Source: CAVQZA01 sp963724805 (GTDB lineage Bacteria > Actinomycetota > Thermoleophilia > Gaiellales > Gaiellaceae). From it: a DNA stretch of 64,000 nucleotides. A model generated the notes under the pieces. That model searched no databases and was not told where the DNA came from. It saw nothing but the letters and a program-made list of their open reading frames with translations. Shown here piece after piece: positions 38,892 to 51,300 of this stretch. Positions within the stretch are counted from its first letter, which is position 1. Every line of letters starts with the position of its first letter. Location: positions 1,860,001-1,924,000 of the forward strand of contig CAVRWA010000014.1 of NCBI GenBank assembly GCA_963724805.1. Direction: 5' to 3'. A program made the translations under genes and the position numbers.

Positions 38892-39369
38892 GTGGCGCTC
38901 GTGCCTACCGCCCTCGCCTCGAGCCTCGAGTCGCAGCTGGCTCGTGCCCGACGGCGACTCGTATCCCTCCAGTCCCGCCCAGTCGGGCGACAAGTTCGCC
39001 GCTGCCGTGTCGAGCTGGTTCGGAGCGGCGATGGCGGGGCCGTTCCCCTGCTCGACGGCTGCCGCGCGGCGCTCGCAGCTCGCGTCCTCCGCGACCGCGG
39101 CGATCCAGGCCGGCGATCCCTCGCTCGCCGGCATGCAGCTGGCGATCGGGCTGATGGGCTACATGGCGGGACAGGTGTTCGGCCCCGGCGTCGCGTCGCC
39201 GCCCACGGCCGTGAGCGCCGCGCAGTCGGCGATCACCGCGGTGTTCTCGAACCTCGACCTGCCGAACAGCGCGCGCGCGAACCAGATCGCCACCGGTGTC
39301 TACACGCTGGCGATCTCGACGATCGTCGTGTTCCCGCCCGTCATCTCCCCGCCGACCCCGGTGATGTGA
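38892..39369 (+). CDS. Unrecognised baseplate-region protein, one frameshift
   Basis: About 155 residues, joined as VALVPTALASSLES and then PDGDSYPSSPAQSGDKFAAA, VSSWFGAAMAGPFPCSTAAA, LAIGLMGYMAGQVFGPGVA and ARANQIATGVYTLAISTIVV. It is hydrophobic and Ala/Gly-rich with no signal peptide. It lies between spike and gp25 genes, where tail-tip proteins are encoded, but I cannot name the family. The frame changes near 38938. It ends by overlapping the gp25 ATG. Confidence 0.55.
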
Positions 39370-39742
39370 TGGCCGAGCTCTTCGTCTACCAGCCGTTCAA
39401 GCTGCGCGACGATCGCGGCGCGATCGCGGTCACCGACGACGCCGACCGCCACCTGCGCGACAAGATCCTCGCGGTGCTGTTCACGGCGCCGGGCGAGCGC
39501 GTCAACGCGCCGCGCTTCGGCGTCGGCCTCGACCGCACGGTCTTCGAGGCGCCTCGACGAGCTGACGATCGCGGCGGTCGAGTTCCGGATCGCCGAGGGG
39601 ATGCGCCGCGAGCTCGGCGAGGAGGCGCTCGATCGACGGCGTCGACGTCGAGACCGACCCCGAGAACGGCCAGCTGCTGATCTCGATCGACTACCGGCGC
39701 CGCTCGGATCGCAGCCCGCGCAACCTGGAGATCGTCCTGTGA
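39369..39742 (+). CDS. gp25/gpW-family baseplate wedge protein, frameshifted
   Basis: About 123 residues: LRDKILAVLFTAPGERVNAP with RFGVGLDRTVFE is the gp25 lysozyme-like signature (E-R...PxFG), followed by LTIAAVEFRIAEGMRRELGE and LLISIDYRRRS. gp25 links the sheath to the wedge proteins and starts sheath polymerisation. Frames change near 39553 and 39628. The end overlaps the next GTG. Confidence 0.8.
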
Positions 39743-42075
39743 GCGACGCGCCCCTCAGCTGGGACGGCGGGCGGCTGGACGGGACGCCGTGGCAGGGGAT
39801 CCGCTTCCTCTCGATCGAGTTCCACGAGGGCGAGGAGCACCCGGCGATCGTCACCGCGCACCTCAACCGGCCCGTCGGCTCCCTGACCGCCGACCACGTC
39901 CTCGTCACCGGCGGCCGGCGGCTGCCCGTGCCGCCGTACGAGGTCGCGTTCGCCGGCCACACGGTGACGATCAGCTTCCGCGGGATCGGCGACCATTCGC
40001 CGTACGCCGTCGAGCTCACCGACGGCGGTGGGGCGCCGCTGCACCCGTTCTTCGCCTCGGCCGAGTTTCGCTTCACGATCGACTGCGACGCCGGCGACTG
40101 CCGCGAGTCGCCGACCGAGGCGACGCCGCCCCGCCGTCCAGCCGCCGACCGTCGACCTGCTGACGAAGGACTTCAACGGCTTCGTCGGCCTGCTCGCCGA
40201 CTGGGTCAAGGTGCGCAACACCGCACGTCGCCGACCTCTCGGGCGCGAGCTTCGAGCGCGTCCTGCTCGACCTCCTCGCCTGGGCCGGCGACATGCACAG
40301 CTACTACCAGGACCGCGTCGCCAACGAGGCCTTCGTCGAGACGGCCGGCCAGCGCTTCTCGCTGCGGCAGCACGCGGTTCTGCTCGGCATCCAGGCTCGA
40401 CGACGGGCACGCGCCGACGACGCTGCTCTCCTTCGACGTCACGGCCTCGGGCTTCGTGCCCGCCGGCCTGCAGGTCCGGATGCGGACCTCGCCGGACGAG
40501 GTGCCGGTGAGCTTCACCGTCGCGGCGCGCACGCGCGTGCTGGCCGAGAACGCCGAGCAGCCGGCTGCGGGTCGCCGCCTTCCCGGGCGCCGTCGACGCC
40601 GAGCTGCCCGCCGGCGCCACCGAGCTGCTGCTCTGGGGCCACGACGTCCAGCTGCAGGCGGGGGACCGGCTGGCCTTCGTGCAGGGATCGTTCGCGCAGG
40701 TCGTGACGCTCGCGGCGGCGCCGCTCCGGCTGGAGGCGCCGGGCTGGGTGCGAGGACCCGTCGCAGAGCTTCGACCCGCTCACCGACCCGCCGGCGAAGG
40801 TCACGCGGCTGCGAGTGGAGCGAGCCGCTCGCACAGGCCGTCCAGCCGTGGGGCGCGCAGCCGCTCGTGCTGCACGCGCAATCTCGCCGACGCCGTCTAC
40901 GGGACGCCGCGGCGCGCCGTCGTCGACCCCTACGCGGATCCGCGCCGGGACGAGATCGCGATCAGGCTCACGCGCCGCACGAGCATCGTCACGCGCCAGA
41001 CCGCCGGCGACGGGTACCTGCTGCGGGCGCTGCGCGTGCCGGAGTGGCCGGTCGTCCACGACGACGACGGCACCGGCTCCAGCCTGCCGGCCGTGCTGGT
41101 CACGATCTCCGGCGACGACGTGGACGCGGGTCGACCACCTCCACAGCTCGCGCTCCTACGACCTGCACTACACCGCCGAGGCCGACGAGGAGGGCGCCGT
41201 CTGGCTGCGCTTCGGCGACGGCGTCAACGGTCACGAGGTCGCGCTCGACACGCCCGAGCAGCCGTCCGCCGAGATCGAGCTGAGCTACCGCATCGGCGAT
41301 CCGGTCGCGGGCAACGTCGGCCTCGGCACGCTCGTCGAGATCGTCCGCCCGTCACCGGCACCGACGAGCAGGTCGCGCTCGACGCGCTCGGCACCGTCGG
41401 CGTGACGAACGTCCTGCCGGCAACGGGCGGCCGCGAGCCGCACACGCTCGCGCGCACGAAGGAGGAGCTGCCGGCGTCGCTGCGCCACGGCCCGCTGCAG
41501 CGGGCGGTGGCGCTGGAGGACTACGCCACGGTCGCGATGGACGTCGCCGGGCGTCGGCCGCGCGACCGCGCGCGCGCGGCGGCGGCCTCTTCAACACCGT
41601 GATGGTGCTCGTCGACCCGGAAGGCGCCGACGACCTGGACGAGGGCCTGCGCCGGCGCGTCTACGACTACGTCGACGCGCTGCGGATGACCGGTCGCGAG
41701 CACGTCGTCCTGGCCGCCGAGTACGTCCCGCTCGAGGTCGAGCTCGTCCTCTGCGCCCAGCCCGGGTTCGCGCGCCACCTCGTCCGCGACCGCGTGCTGG
41801 CGGAGCTGCGGCCGGGCTCCAGCGAGCGCCCGGGGTGGTTCCATCCCGACCGGCTGAGCTTCGGCGACGCCGTGCGCCTCGGCGACCTGCTCGCGTTCGT
41901 GCAGGGCATCGCGGGCGTGCGCTCGGTCGAGGCGACGATCTTCCGCCCGCTCGGCGACACCACGGGCCCCGCCGTGCGCGACATCATCCTGCTCGGCCGC
42001 ACGAAGGTCGCCCGCCTGGATGCCGACCCCGACTTCCCCGAGCACGGCACGCTCGAGGTGCTCGTCGCCGGGCTC
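39739..42075 (+). CDS. Baseplate J-like protein 1 (Afp11-type), heavily frameshifted
   Basis: The start GTG 39739 gives APLSWDGGRLDGTPWQGIRF. The text continues VDLLTKDFNGFVGLLADWVK, VLLDLLAWAGDMHSYYQDRV and ANEAFVETAGQRFSLRQHAV, the gp6/J wedge signature. The C-terminal half reads LHYTAEADEEGAVWLRFGDG, DALGTVGVTNVLPATGGREP, RAVALEDYATVAMDV and YVDALRMTGREHVVLAAEYV. About 775 residues, broken by nine or more indels, for example near 40128, 40222, 40400, 40560, 40755, 41128, 41350 and 41570. The wedge ring it forms triggers contraction. The end is uncertain because no stop is seen before the DUF3892 text. Confidence 0.75.
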
Positions 42076-42397
42076 GACTGTCGCCGGCGCCCGGTGCCGG
42101 CCGTCCGTCGTCTGGCGCATCACCGGCATCGTACCGGCACGAGGGCGGCTCGCCGCAGTTGCGCATCCGCGCCGTCGGAGGCATCCGCCTGGACGGCGAC
42201 CGCCTGGCGGATGAACGTCGAGGAGGTCGTCGCCGCGATCGGGCGAGGAGAGCGCTTCTACGTCGAGGAGCCGATCGGCGACCCGGTCGACGTGACGATC
42301 GCCCACACGGCCGAGGGCCGTGTGTACCTGCGCACGCGAGGCCGACGGCGACGTGCCGAACAACCTGCTCGCCCTCCCGGAGCTGCCCGATGACTGA
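42076..42397 (+). CDS. DUF3892-like protein, frameshifted
   Basis: Text joins as VVWRITGIVPA, GGSPQLRIRAVGGIRLDGDR, MNVEEVVAAIGRGERFYVEE and PVDVTIAHTAEGRVYLRT, then DVPNNLLALPELPDD. The W-R-I-T-x-I opening, the EEVVAAI helix and the YLRTxxDG...NNLLALP ending match DUF3892, a small domain of unknown function. It may be a separate gene of about 95 residues or the C-terminus of the preceding J-like protein; no stop or clear start separates them. At least three indels. Confidence 0.55.
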
Positions 42398-42406
42398 GCC
42401 GACGCC

Positions 42407-44956
42407 ATGAGCCGACCGCCGTACCCGCATACCTCCGAGTCGACCGGCCGCGAGCAGACCGGCGATCTCGACCATCTGGACTACCTGCCGCTCGAGTACG
42501 CGGACCTGCTCGCGCTGCAGGAGGAGCTCGCGGTCACGCGCCTGCGGCCGGCCGCGGCCGCAGACGGAGGGCGAAGTCGAGGAGGCCGACTTCGCGCGGA
42601 CGTTCATGGAGCTGTCGGCGCTCGTCGGCCACGTGCTGTCCGTCTACCAGCGCCAGTACGCGGGCGAGGCCTACATCAGCACGGCCCAGGCGCCGAGCAG
42701 CCTCGTCCGCCACGCGCACCGGCTCGCCTACGACCCCGACCCGGGCCTCGCCGCCAGCGGCTACGTCGTCGCTCTTCACGAAGGAGCTCGTCAGTGGCAC
42801 GGTCGCGGCCGGGCTGCCGCTCGCGAGCGTGCCGCTCGGCGAGATCAAGGCGCAGGACTACGAGACGCGCGACGACCTCGTCGTCGACGCGGCGCTCAAC
42901 GAGCTCGTGCCGCTCGCGCGCGCAGCGGCCGGTGGCGATCGCGCCGACGCGACCGAGCTCCGCCTCGCAGGGCGTCGGCCACGGGCTCGAGGCCGGCGAC
43001 AGGGTCGCGCTCGTCGGGCCGCAGTGGCGCGGCTTCATCGTCGAGGAGGCGATCGAGGATGCCGGGCGAGGCGACGACGACCGTCCGCCTCGACCGCGCC
43101 GTCGGCGCCGCGATCGACGTCGCTGCCTCCGATCCGCCGCCCGCGCTGCTCGCGCATCCGGCGCTCGCGCTGCGGCCGTTCGGTGCCGACGCCGACCCGG
43201 CGCTCTTCCCGCCCGCCTACGTCAAGGCCGCGACCGGAACCAAGCCGACGCCGTTCCCGAGGTACTGGTACGACGTCCAGCGCGCCGACGGGGCGGGCTA
43301 CAACGCCGCCGACGTCTACCTCTCCGAGCAGGTCGCCCATCCGCTCGCCGGCGGGTACGTCCTGCGCTCGACGGGCGACCGGCTTCGCGGTGCTGCAGGT
43401 GACGGCCGAGGTCGTCGCCGCCGTGACGATCAACCGCGAGGTCGCAGGAGTCCTTCACGACGCAGACCGTGACGCTCACCCCGACGGCGGGCGGCGGCTT
43501 CACGAGCACGCTGACCCCGGCCACCGGCACGCAGACCGTCGCGGGCCACGTCTCCGGCACCGTCACCGCGATCCGGGTCGCCGACCAGGCCGGCGCGCCG
43601 GTCCTGCGGTCCGCCCAGCCGTTCCCGGCCGAATGGCTGGCGGACTGGGCCGTCGAGGCGGCGCTCGCCGCCGAGCGAGCCGAATCCCGACTCCAGTCGC
43701 CGAGCCGCTGGAGCTCGCCGGCCTGCTGCCGGCGCTCACTCCGGGACGGCCGCTCGTCTTCAGCGACCTCGCCGAGACGGTGGCGCAGGTCGTGGCGATC
43801 CGCCGCGCCGAGCTGGACGCCGGCGCAGGTGTGACCCGCATCTGGTGGGACCCGGTGACCGAGCCGCCGGCCGACCGGCTGGCGCCTCGACGACCTGAAG
43901 ATCTTCGGCAACGTCGCGCGCGTCTCGCACGGGCGCACGGTGCAGGAGACGCTCGGCGGCTCGGACGGCGTCTCGGCCGTTCCAGCGCTTCGCGCTCCGC
44001 GAGTCGCCGGTGACCGTCCTGCCGGGCGTCGCGGGCGGCGAGCCGCGAGCTCGAGGTGCGGGTCGACGACATCCTGTGGGAGCGCGTGCAGGACTTCGCC
44101 GACAGCGGTCCCGACGACCGCCACTACCGAAGCGTCACCGACGAGGCGCTCGTGACGTCGGTCGTGTTCGGCGACGGGCGCAACGGCGCCGTCCCGCCGT
44201 CGGGGAAGAAGAACATCGCGGCCGTCTACCGCGTCGGCCTCGGCCGCGCCGGCGACGTCGAGCCGCGGCGGCTCAGCCGCCTCAAGCGCGCGCACCCGCT
44301 GCTCGACCGCGTCGTCAACGTCACGCCGGTCTCCGGCGGCGCGGAGCCGGCCGACGCCGAGGCGATCCGCTCGCAGTCGACGCGCTGGATCCGCACCTTC
44401 GACCGCGCCGTCTCGGTCTCCGATCTCGCCGACCTCGCGCTGACGATGCCCGGCATCGCGCGCGCCGCCTCGCGCTGGGACCAGGCGCGTCGGCGTCGTG
44501 CTCGTCGTCGCCACCGCGGCGGGCGAGACGCCCGCCCGCGCTGGACGCCGTGCGGGCGTTCCTCGACGCGCGCCGCGACGTGACCGTCCCGCTCGTCCTG
44601 ACGCGGGCCGAAGCCGCGCGCCGTGCACATCGCCGTCAACGTCGAGCCGGATCCCGCGTACCTCGTCGAGGTCGTCAAGGACGCCCTCCGCGCGGCGCTG
44701 CTACGGCGACGACGCGGACGCGCCCGGCATGTTCACGTTCCCCGCCCGCGGGCTCGGGCAGCCCGCCTTCCTCAGCGAGGTGTACGCCCGCCTCGAGGCG
44801 GTGCCCGGCGTGATCGGGGTGCGGGTCGACCGCTTCGAGGCCGACGGCACGGCCGGCGTCGCGCGACGTCATCACCGCCGACGTCGACGAGTGGCTGCGG
44901 CTGGAGCCCAACGACCTCGACGCTGACGACCTCGCTCGCCGGGGATCGCGTCATGA
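42407..44956 (+). CDS. Baseplate J-like protein 2 (Afp12-type), heavily frameshifted
   Basis: ATG 42407 opens HLDYLPLEYADLLALQEELA. It continues FARTFMELSALVGHVLSVYQ, YAGEAYISTAQAPSSLVRHA, HGLEAGDRVALVGPQWRGFI and FPRYWYDVQRADGAGYNAAD. The conserved C-terminal wedge text is RVDDILWERVQDFADSGPDD, VVFGDGRNGAVPPSGKKNIA, YRVGLGRAGDVEPRRLS and AAVHIAVNVEPDPAYLVE-like sequence. About 840 residues with ten or more indels. It is the second wedge protein of the baseplate. Its TGA overlaps the next ATG at 44953. Confidence 0.72.
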
Positions 44957-47900
44957 GCGACTACCCGTACGACGACGACGTCCTCGAGGAGGTCGCGCGC
45001 CGGCTCTACGAGGCGCTCCCGGCGATGTACCGGGTGCCCGACGAGCCGCCGGCCGGCCGCGGCGACCTGCAGAGCCTGCTCGAGGTGCTGGCCGCGCCGC
45101 TCGCGGTCCTGCGCCAGAGCATCCAGGAGCTGCACGCCGACCTCTTCATCGACACGGCCGCCGACCGGATCGTCCCGTACCTCGCCGAGATGGTCGGCAC
45201 GCAGCTCGTCTTCCCCGACGCGGAGTCGAACCGCCGCGACGTGCGCGGCACGGTCGGCTGGCGCCGGCGCAAGGGGACGCCCGCGGCGCTCGAGGAGATG
45301 GGCGGCGAGCTGACCGGCCAGTCGGTCGTGCTGCAGGAGGGCTGGAAGCGCATCCAGCTCGCGCAGGACCTCAACCTCCTGCGCGCCGAGCGCGTCGTCG
45401 CCGACCTGCGCCCCGCCGTCGTCGCCGAGCAGGCGACGGGCCCGCTCGACGCGCTCTTCCACGCCGTCGACGTGCGCCGGATCTCGGCGACGACGGGGCG
45501 CTACCACCCGCGCCACGTCGCGCACTGGCTGCAGCCGACGATCACCTTCCCGCTGCGCGAGGCGACCGCCGTCGACCGCTACCCTCGCCGACTCGGACGT
45601 CCGCTACGCGATGGACCCGCTCGGCGTGCGCCAGCCGCTGCGCGCGCGGCGGATCGCCGGCGACCGCGAGCCGTTCGTCGACCGCATCCAGGAGGAGCAC
45701 TTCGCCGCGACGCCGGAGCGCTGGTTCGGCGCGCCCGGCGGCTTCACGGTCCGCGTCTGCGGCCTGCCGGGCGGGATCGCGGGCACCGAGGGCGACGAGC
45801 GCGTCGCCGACGTACGCGTCGCCGGCCGGCAGCTCGGCCGCGGCGACGTCACGCTGACGGCGCTCGAGCTGCCGTCGCGCGGGTGGCGCGGCCCGGTGCG
45901 GGTCGAGCTCGGCCTGGCTGCCGTCTCCGGCGCGGGCTCGGGTACCTGGCGGCCGAACCCGGCGGCCTTCGCGGCCCGCGCGGGCATCGACCTCGACGCG
46001 GCAGGCGTCGTCGGCTCGGCCACGGCCGGCGGCGGCGGACCGCGGCGGCGTGCGCGTGCCGATGCTGCGGCTGAGCCCGCTCGGCGGCGCTCCCGGGCGC
46101 TTCTTCCCCGGCGCGACGCTCGAGATCGCGAGCGCGGCGCCCGGATCGACCGCGGCGGTCGAGGACTCGCGAGCTCGCGCGCGAGGGCTTCCTGCGCGGC
46201 GTGCTCCACGTCTCGATCCCGCCGCTCGAGATCCGCGGCGAGCGCCTGCTGCACGTCGCCGCTCGACGGCAGCCTCTACGAGGCGGCGCAGCGCCGCCGG
46301 CGCCCTGATCGACATGCCCGAGGTCGACGGGCGACCTGCAGCTCGCGCCCGCGGCGCTGCTCGCTTGCCGGGCCGGGCGCGGCCTGGCCGCCGCTGCCGG
46401 CGCAGGCCGAGCCGCGGATGCTGAACCGCGTCCCGGCCGCGCCCGGCCGCGGCCCTGCCGTCATGCACGGCGCGCTGCCGCTGCGGCGGACGGGCGGGCG
46501 GCCTCGCCGACGTTCCGCCGACGAGCCGTGCGCGCTCGCCTTCGCCGTGCAGGTCGAGGAGCCCGGCGGGCCCGCGTTCCGGCCGTTCCAGCGCCTGGCC
46601 TGGACGGGCCGCGACCCGCGGTCGGGGACCTGGACCGCGCTCGACCGCAGACGGGCAGCCGGTCGGCGCCGCCGGCGTCGCCGCGGAGTACGCCGACGTC
46701 GCCGTGCTGCGCGAGGCCGACCCCGACCGCGTCGCCCTGGCCGTGCGGTTCGAGTGCTCGGAGGCCGGCGCGACGCTCTGCCCGGGCGAGGTCGCCTGGA
46801 GCGCCGACGACGGGCGCACGGTGCTCATCCACCTGCCCCAGCTCGACGCGGAGCCGCTCGCCGCCGGCGCGCGCGTGGCCGACGGAGGCGACGTTCGGCT
46901 TCGCGAGCGAGGCGGTGCGCGTCGGCGAGGACGGCTCGACCTGGGCCTCGGACTCGACCGCCGACCGGCGCGTCTCGCTCGGCGAGGTCGCGCCGATCGC
47001 CGAGGCGGCGGGCCTGCGGCGCCGGCGCGTGCGCGGGACGGCGGCTCTGCGCCTGGGACCGCGAGGACTGGACCGCGTCGCCGCCGGAGACGCTCGCGCC
47101 GACGCGGCGCGGCCGGCTCGACGTCGACGTCCTGCACGGCCTGTTCGCGTTCTCCGCCGACGAGCCGCCGCAGGCCTGGCCGGCGGGGCCCGGCGCGACG
47201 ATCCCGCCGAACGTCACGACCGACTACGAGGAGGGCGCGACGATGCACGTCGGCGCGCGGCCGGCCGCGCGCGAGCCCGTGCTCGACCTGCGCCTGCCGC
47301 GGCCGACTCGCCTCGTGTCGCGCAGCGGCGCGCTCCATCCCGACGCCCCGGCGGACTGGCACACGATCCCGCGCTACGACTCGCTGCAGGCCGCGCTCGC
47401 GGCGGTCTCGGCCGCGCTGGGAGGCGCTCCTGCGCCGAGGCCGGCGACGTCTCCGAGGTCGTGCAGTTCGAGGACAGCGCGACCTATCCGGACGAGGCGC
47501 CGGTCTGGCCGGCGGCGCCGGCGGACGCGCGGTGCGGGCGGCGACGCGCCTGTCGCTGACGATCCAGGCCGCCGAGCGCGAGCGTCCGACCGTCCTCGTC
47601 GATCCCGGCCAGGGCTGGGCGCTGCCGGCTGCGGCGCCGCAGTACGCCTCGCTGACGCTGCGAGGCGTCGCGCTTCGGCGGCGACGGCTGGGCGGGCATG
47701 ACGCTTCCCGCCGGCGGAGCGGGTCGCGCTCGAGTTCTGCAGCGTCCTCCAGGCCGAGAACGAGCTCGAGTTCGCCGACCTGGCGGCCGGAACGCAGGTG
47801 ACGGTGACGCGCTGCGAGACGGCCGGGCTCGTGCTCGCCGGGGCCGGCGTCCTGACCATCGCCGACAGCATCGTCGACGCGCGACCGGCCGTCGCGCTCG

Positions 47901-48308
47901 CGCGCCCCGGTCGGCGAGGTCGAGCTCGACCGCGTCTCCGTCGGCGGGGAGGTGCTCGTGCGCGTGCTCGAGGCCTCGGAGGTGATCTTCGACGCGAGCG
48001 TCACCGTCGAGGACCGCTTCCACGGCTGCGTGCGCTACAGCCGGGTCCCGTCGGCCTCGAGGCTGCCGCGCCAGCACCGCCTCGCGTTCGACACGCCGGT
48101 GCGCGTCGTCTCCCGCAACAGGCGCGACGCGGCCTGGTGGCGCCTGCGGGAGGACTGCAACGCGGCGATCAGCCGCGGCGCGGAGAGCGGATCGGAGATG
48201 GGAGCGTTCAGCCTCACGCACCTTGCGGAACGCATGAGCGGCTTCGAGCAGAGGCTCGGCGAGTTCACGCCCGTCGGCCTCGTGACCGGAATCATCAGGA
48301 TCGACTGA
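44953..48308 (+). CDS. gpI-like tail protein with long beta-rich C-terminus, frameshifted
   Basis: The first 210 residues are one intact frame and match the phage tail protein I/eCIS family: RRLYEALPAMYRVPDEPPAG, LLEVLAAPLAVLRQSIQELH, AESNRRDVRGTVGWRRRKGT and PAALEEMGGELTGQSVVLQE. The protein then extends to about 1110 residues, with RYAMDPLGVRQPLRARRIAG, DVTLTALELPSRGWRGPVRV and late beta-helix-like text (LEFADLAAGTQVTVTRCETA, GLVLAGAGVLTIADSIVDAR). It ends LTHLAERMSGFEQRLGEFTP. Fibre attachment or a fibre itself is likely. About a dozen indels lie after 45580. Confidence 0.7.
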
Positions 48309-48318
48309 GGGGGCGACG

Positions 48319-51300
48319 ATGCACGGCGACTACTCACGCGGACACGAACCGGATCGCAAGCGCGGCCGCAACTACCGGCGGGTCCTGCTGCAGATGGGGC
48401 GCCCGGTCCTGGACAGCGACGTCGCCTCGATGGTCGATGCACTGCTGGGTGAGGTCCGTGCGACGACGCGCGGCCTCGGCTGCGCCGCCGCGAGCCCCGA
48501 CCTCGGCTTCCTCGTCACGCCGGGCCGGCTGCTGGCCGTGTTCGCGGAGGCGGCGGACGGCCTGACCGTGACGCAGGGCACGCCCGACGCCTGGATCGAC
48601 TACCGCTTCCGCTACGCCGGGCGCTACCCGGCGCTGTACCTCGCCGCCACGGGCGACCGCGGCGCGGGTCACGCTGCCGCTCCTCCAGCCGCTCGACCCG
48701 GCGGCCGGGCCGGCGCGCGCGGCGCTCTGGGCCCGCGTCGAGTCGCCGACGACGATCCAGCGTCAACGGCATCGCGGTCAACCTCGCCCCGCACGTCGCC
48801 CGACACGCCTCAGCGGGTCGAGCTCGCGACGGGGAGCGCGACGCTCGATCCGCTCGAGATCGAGGTCCCGGCCGGAGGCGAGGTCTGGCTGTTCCTCCTC
48901 GAGCAGGACGAGGTCGCCGGCAGCGATCCGGCCTTCTGGATCGCGCCCGGGAGCTACCACGTCGACGGGCTCGTCGTCGAGACGGCGGCGGCGCCTTCCC
49001 GGCGCTCGCGCTTCCCCGACGCGGCCGGCTTCCCCTGGAGCGAGAGCTCCGCGTGCCGCCGCCGCCGCTGCACGGCCTGCTCGCCCCGGCCGGCCTGGCC
49101 GCCGGCACGCGACTCGTCGCCTACCTCGAGACCTGGGAGCGTCACATCACGGCCGTGGAGGATCCCGGCATCCGCGAGGAGGCGCTGGGCTCGACGGACA
49201 CCTCGGCCCGCACCGAGCTCCTCGGCCAGGTCAAGCTCGCGACCCTGACCGGCGCGCTGCCGGCGGGCGCGGCGGCGGCCGGCGCTCTGCGGGCGGCGTT
49301 CGACACGGTCGAGGTCTCCGGCGGCCTGCTGACGATCGACGTCCCCGAGACGACTCCGACGACCGACCCGTGCGCGCTGCCCGAGGTCGCCGGCTACTCG
49401 GGGAGCGACAACCGCCTCTACCGGGTCGAGGTCCATCGCGGCGGCGGTCTCTCCCAGGTGCAGCTCAAGTGGTCGCGCGACAACGGCTCCGAGCTCTTCG
49501 CCGCACGCCTCGACGCGAGCCAGAACCTCGTCTTCGACCCCGGCACCGCGCTCGCGGCGGGCGACATCGTCGAGGTCCTCAGCAACGTCGTCGACCTCGG
49601 CGACGACGCGCTCGCCCAGGTTCACGCGGGCGGCTTCGTCCCCGCCCGACGCGCGGTCGGCCAGCTCGCGCAGCTCGCGGCGGTCGAGGTCTCGTCCTCG
49701 GCCGACGAGGTCGTCTTCCGCCTCGTCGAGCCCGACGACGTCGCGAGCCCGGTGTCGCTCGACGAGCGCTACGGGACGCTGCCGGACGCCGTTCTCAAGC
49801 TGCGCCGCTGGCACGGGCTCCTCGACCCGCAGCGCTCGCGGGCGGCGGCTCCGCGTCGCCCGGGCCGCACGTGCTCGAGGACGGGATCGGCGTCGAGCTG
49901 TCGAGCACCGGCTCCTACCGTTCCGGCCAGTGGTGGCAGTACGAGGCGCGCGTCCACGGCGAGAACGCGAACGGGCCGTGGCGGCCCGAGCCGCACGGCC
50001 CCGAGCGGCGATTCGCCCCTCTCGCCCTGCTCGAGTTCGACGGCCGCCGGCGAGCCGCTCCGGCTCCTCGCCTGGCTCGACGAGCGCTTCTCGCACCCGT
50101 GCGACCTCGACGCCGACGACGTCGCCTTCGCCGGCGGCCGCGTCGGCAGCGCGAGCGACACCGTCCAGGAGGCGCTCGAGGAGCTCTTCGAGCGGCCCCC
50201 GGAGATCGTCGACGCAAGCTGCGGCGAGCTCATCATCCGGCCCGCGAACGACCTGCAGACCGTCTTCGACACGATCGCGGAGGGCGAGGACCGGCGGATC
50301 TGCTTCCAGCCCGGCACCTGGACGGTGGAGGAGACGGTCACGATCGAGGGGAAGGGCGATCTCGTCATCTCCGGCGCCGGCGACGCGACGCGGCTCGGCG
50401 GCAACGTCGATAGCGTGCTGCGCTTCACCGGGTGCGGCCGCGTGCGCATCCAGGACCTGACCGTCGAGGGCGGCCAGGTCGGCGCCGTCGGCGACGGCCT
50501 GGCCGGCGCGATCGCCGCGATCGGCTGCGCGGGCCTCGACCTCGAGCGTGTCAACGTCTCCTGCGGCGAAGGCCTCCCGCGGCGGGTCAGCGCGGTCGAG
50601 GTGCGCTCCGAAGCTCCGGCCGCCAACGCGCCGGAGGTCCGCATCCACGACTGCCAGGTCGAGGTCGGCCACGCCCAGGTCGGTGTGCTCGTCGTCAATG
50701 CGGCGTCGGTCGACATCGAGGGCAACACGATCGTCTCGCCGCCGGGAACCCTGCCGCTCGTGCCGACGCTCTCCGAGCCCGAGATCGCCGGACGAGTGGG
50801 GCGGCTGCTCATCGACGACTACTTCATCGGGGAGACCGAGCAGGCCAACAACGAGCTGCTCGTGGGAAGCCCGGACGTCCTTGTCGAGGTGGACCCGGTC
50901 CAGGGTCGCAGGCGGTTCATCGTCCACCTCGAGAGTTGGGCTACCAGTTCATCACGTTCTCGACGACGCTCTCGCTGGCGCGGCGGCGTGGCGGCGCTCA
51001 TCGAGGCCAACCCGATTCCCGGCAACTTCTCCAACAGCCCAGCCCCCGCCGGCTTCGTGGCCTCCAGCGTGCGCTCGTTCCGCCGTCAGCTCGTCAACAA
51101 CATGTTCGACCGTCCCCAACACCCTGACGGTGCCGCCGGCCACGCAACGCTGCTGACGAGCATGGCGGCACGATCGCCGCGCAGAACAGCGTTCTCGGCG
51201 GGCGGCCAGGGCATCGTCCTCGGCGGGCTCGGCTCGCCGGTCGACCCGAGCTTCCCCGAGCCGCGGGTCCTCACCGGCGACCAGCGACCCGACGCTCGGA

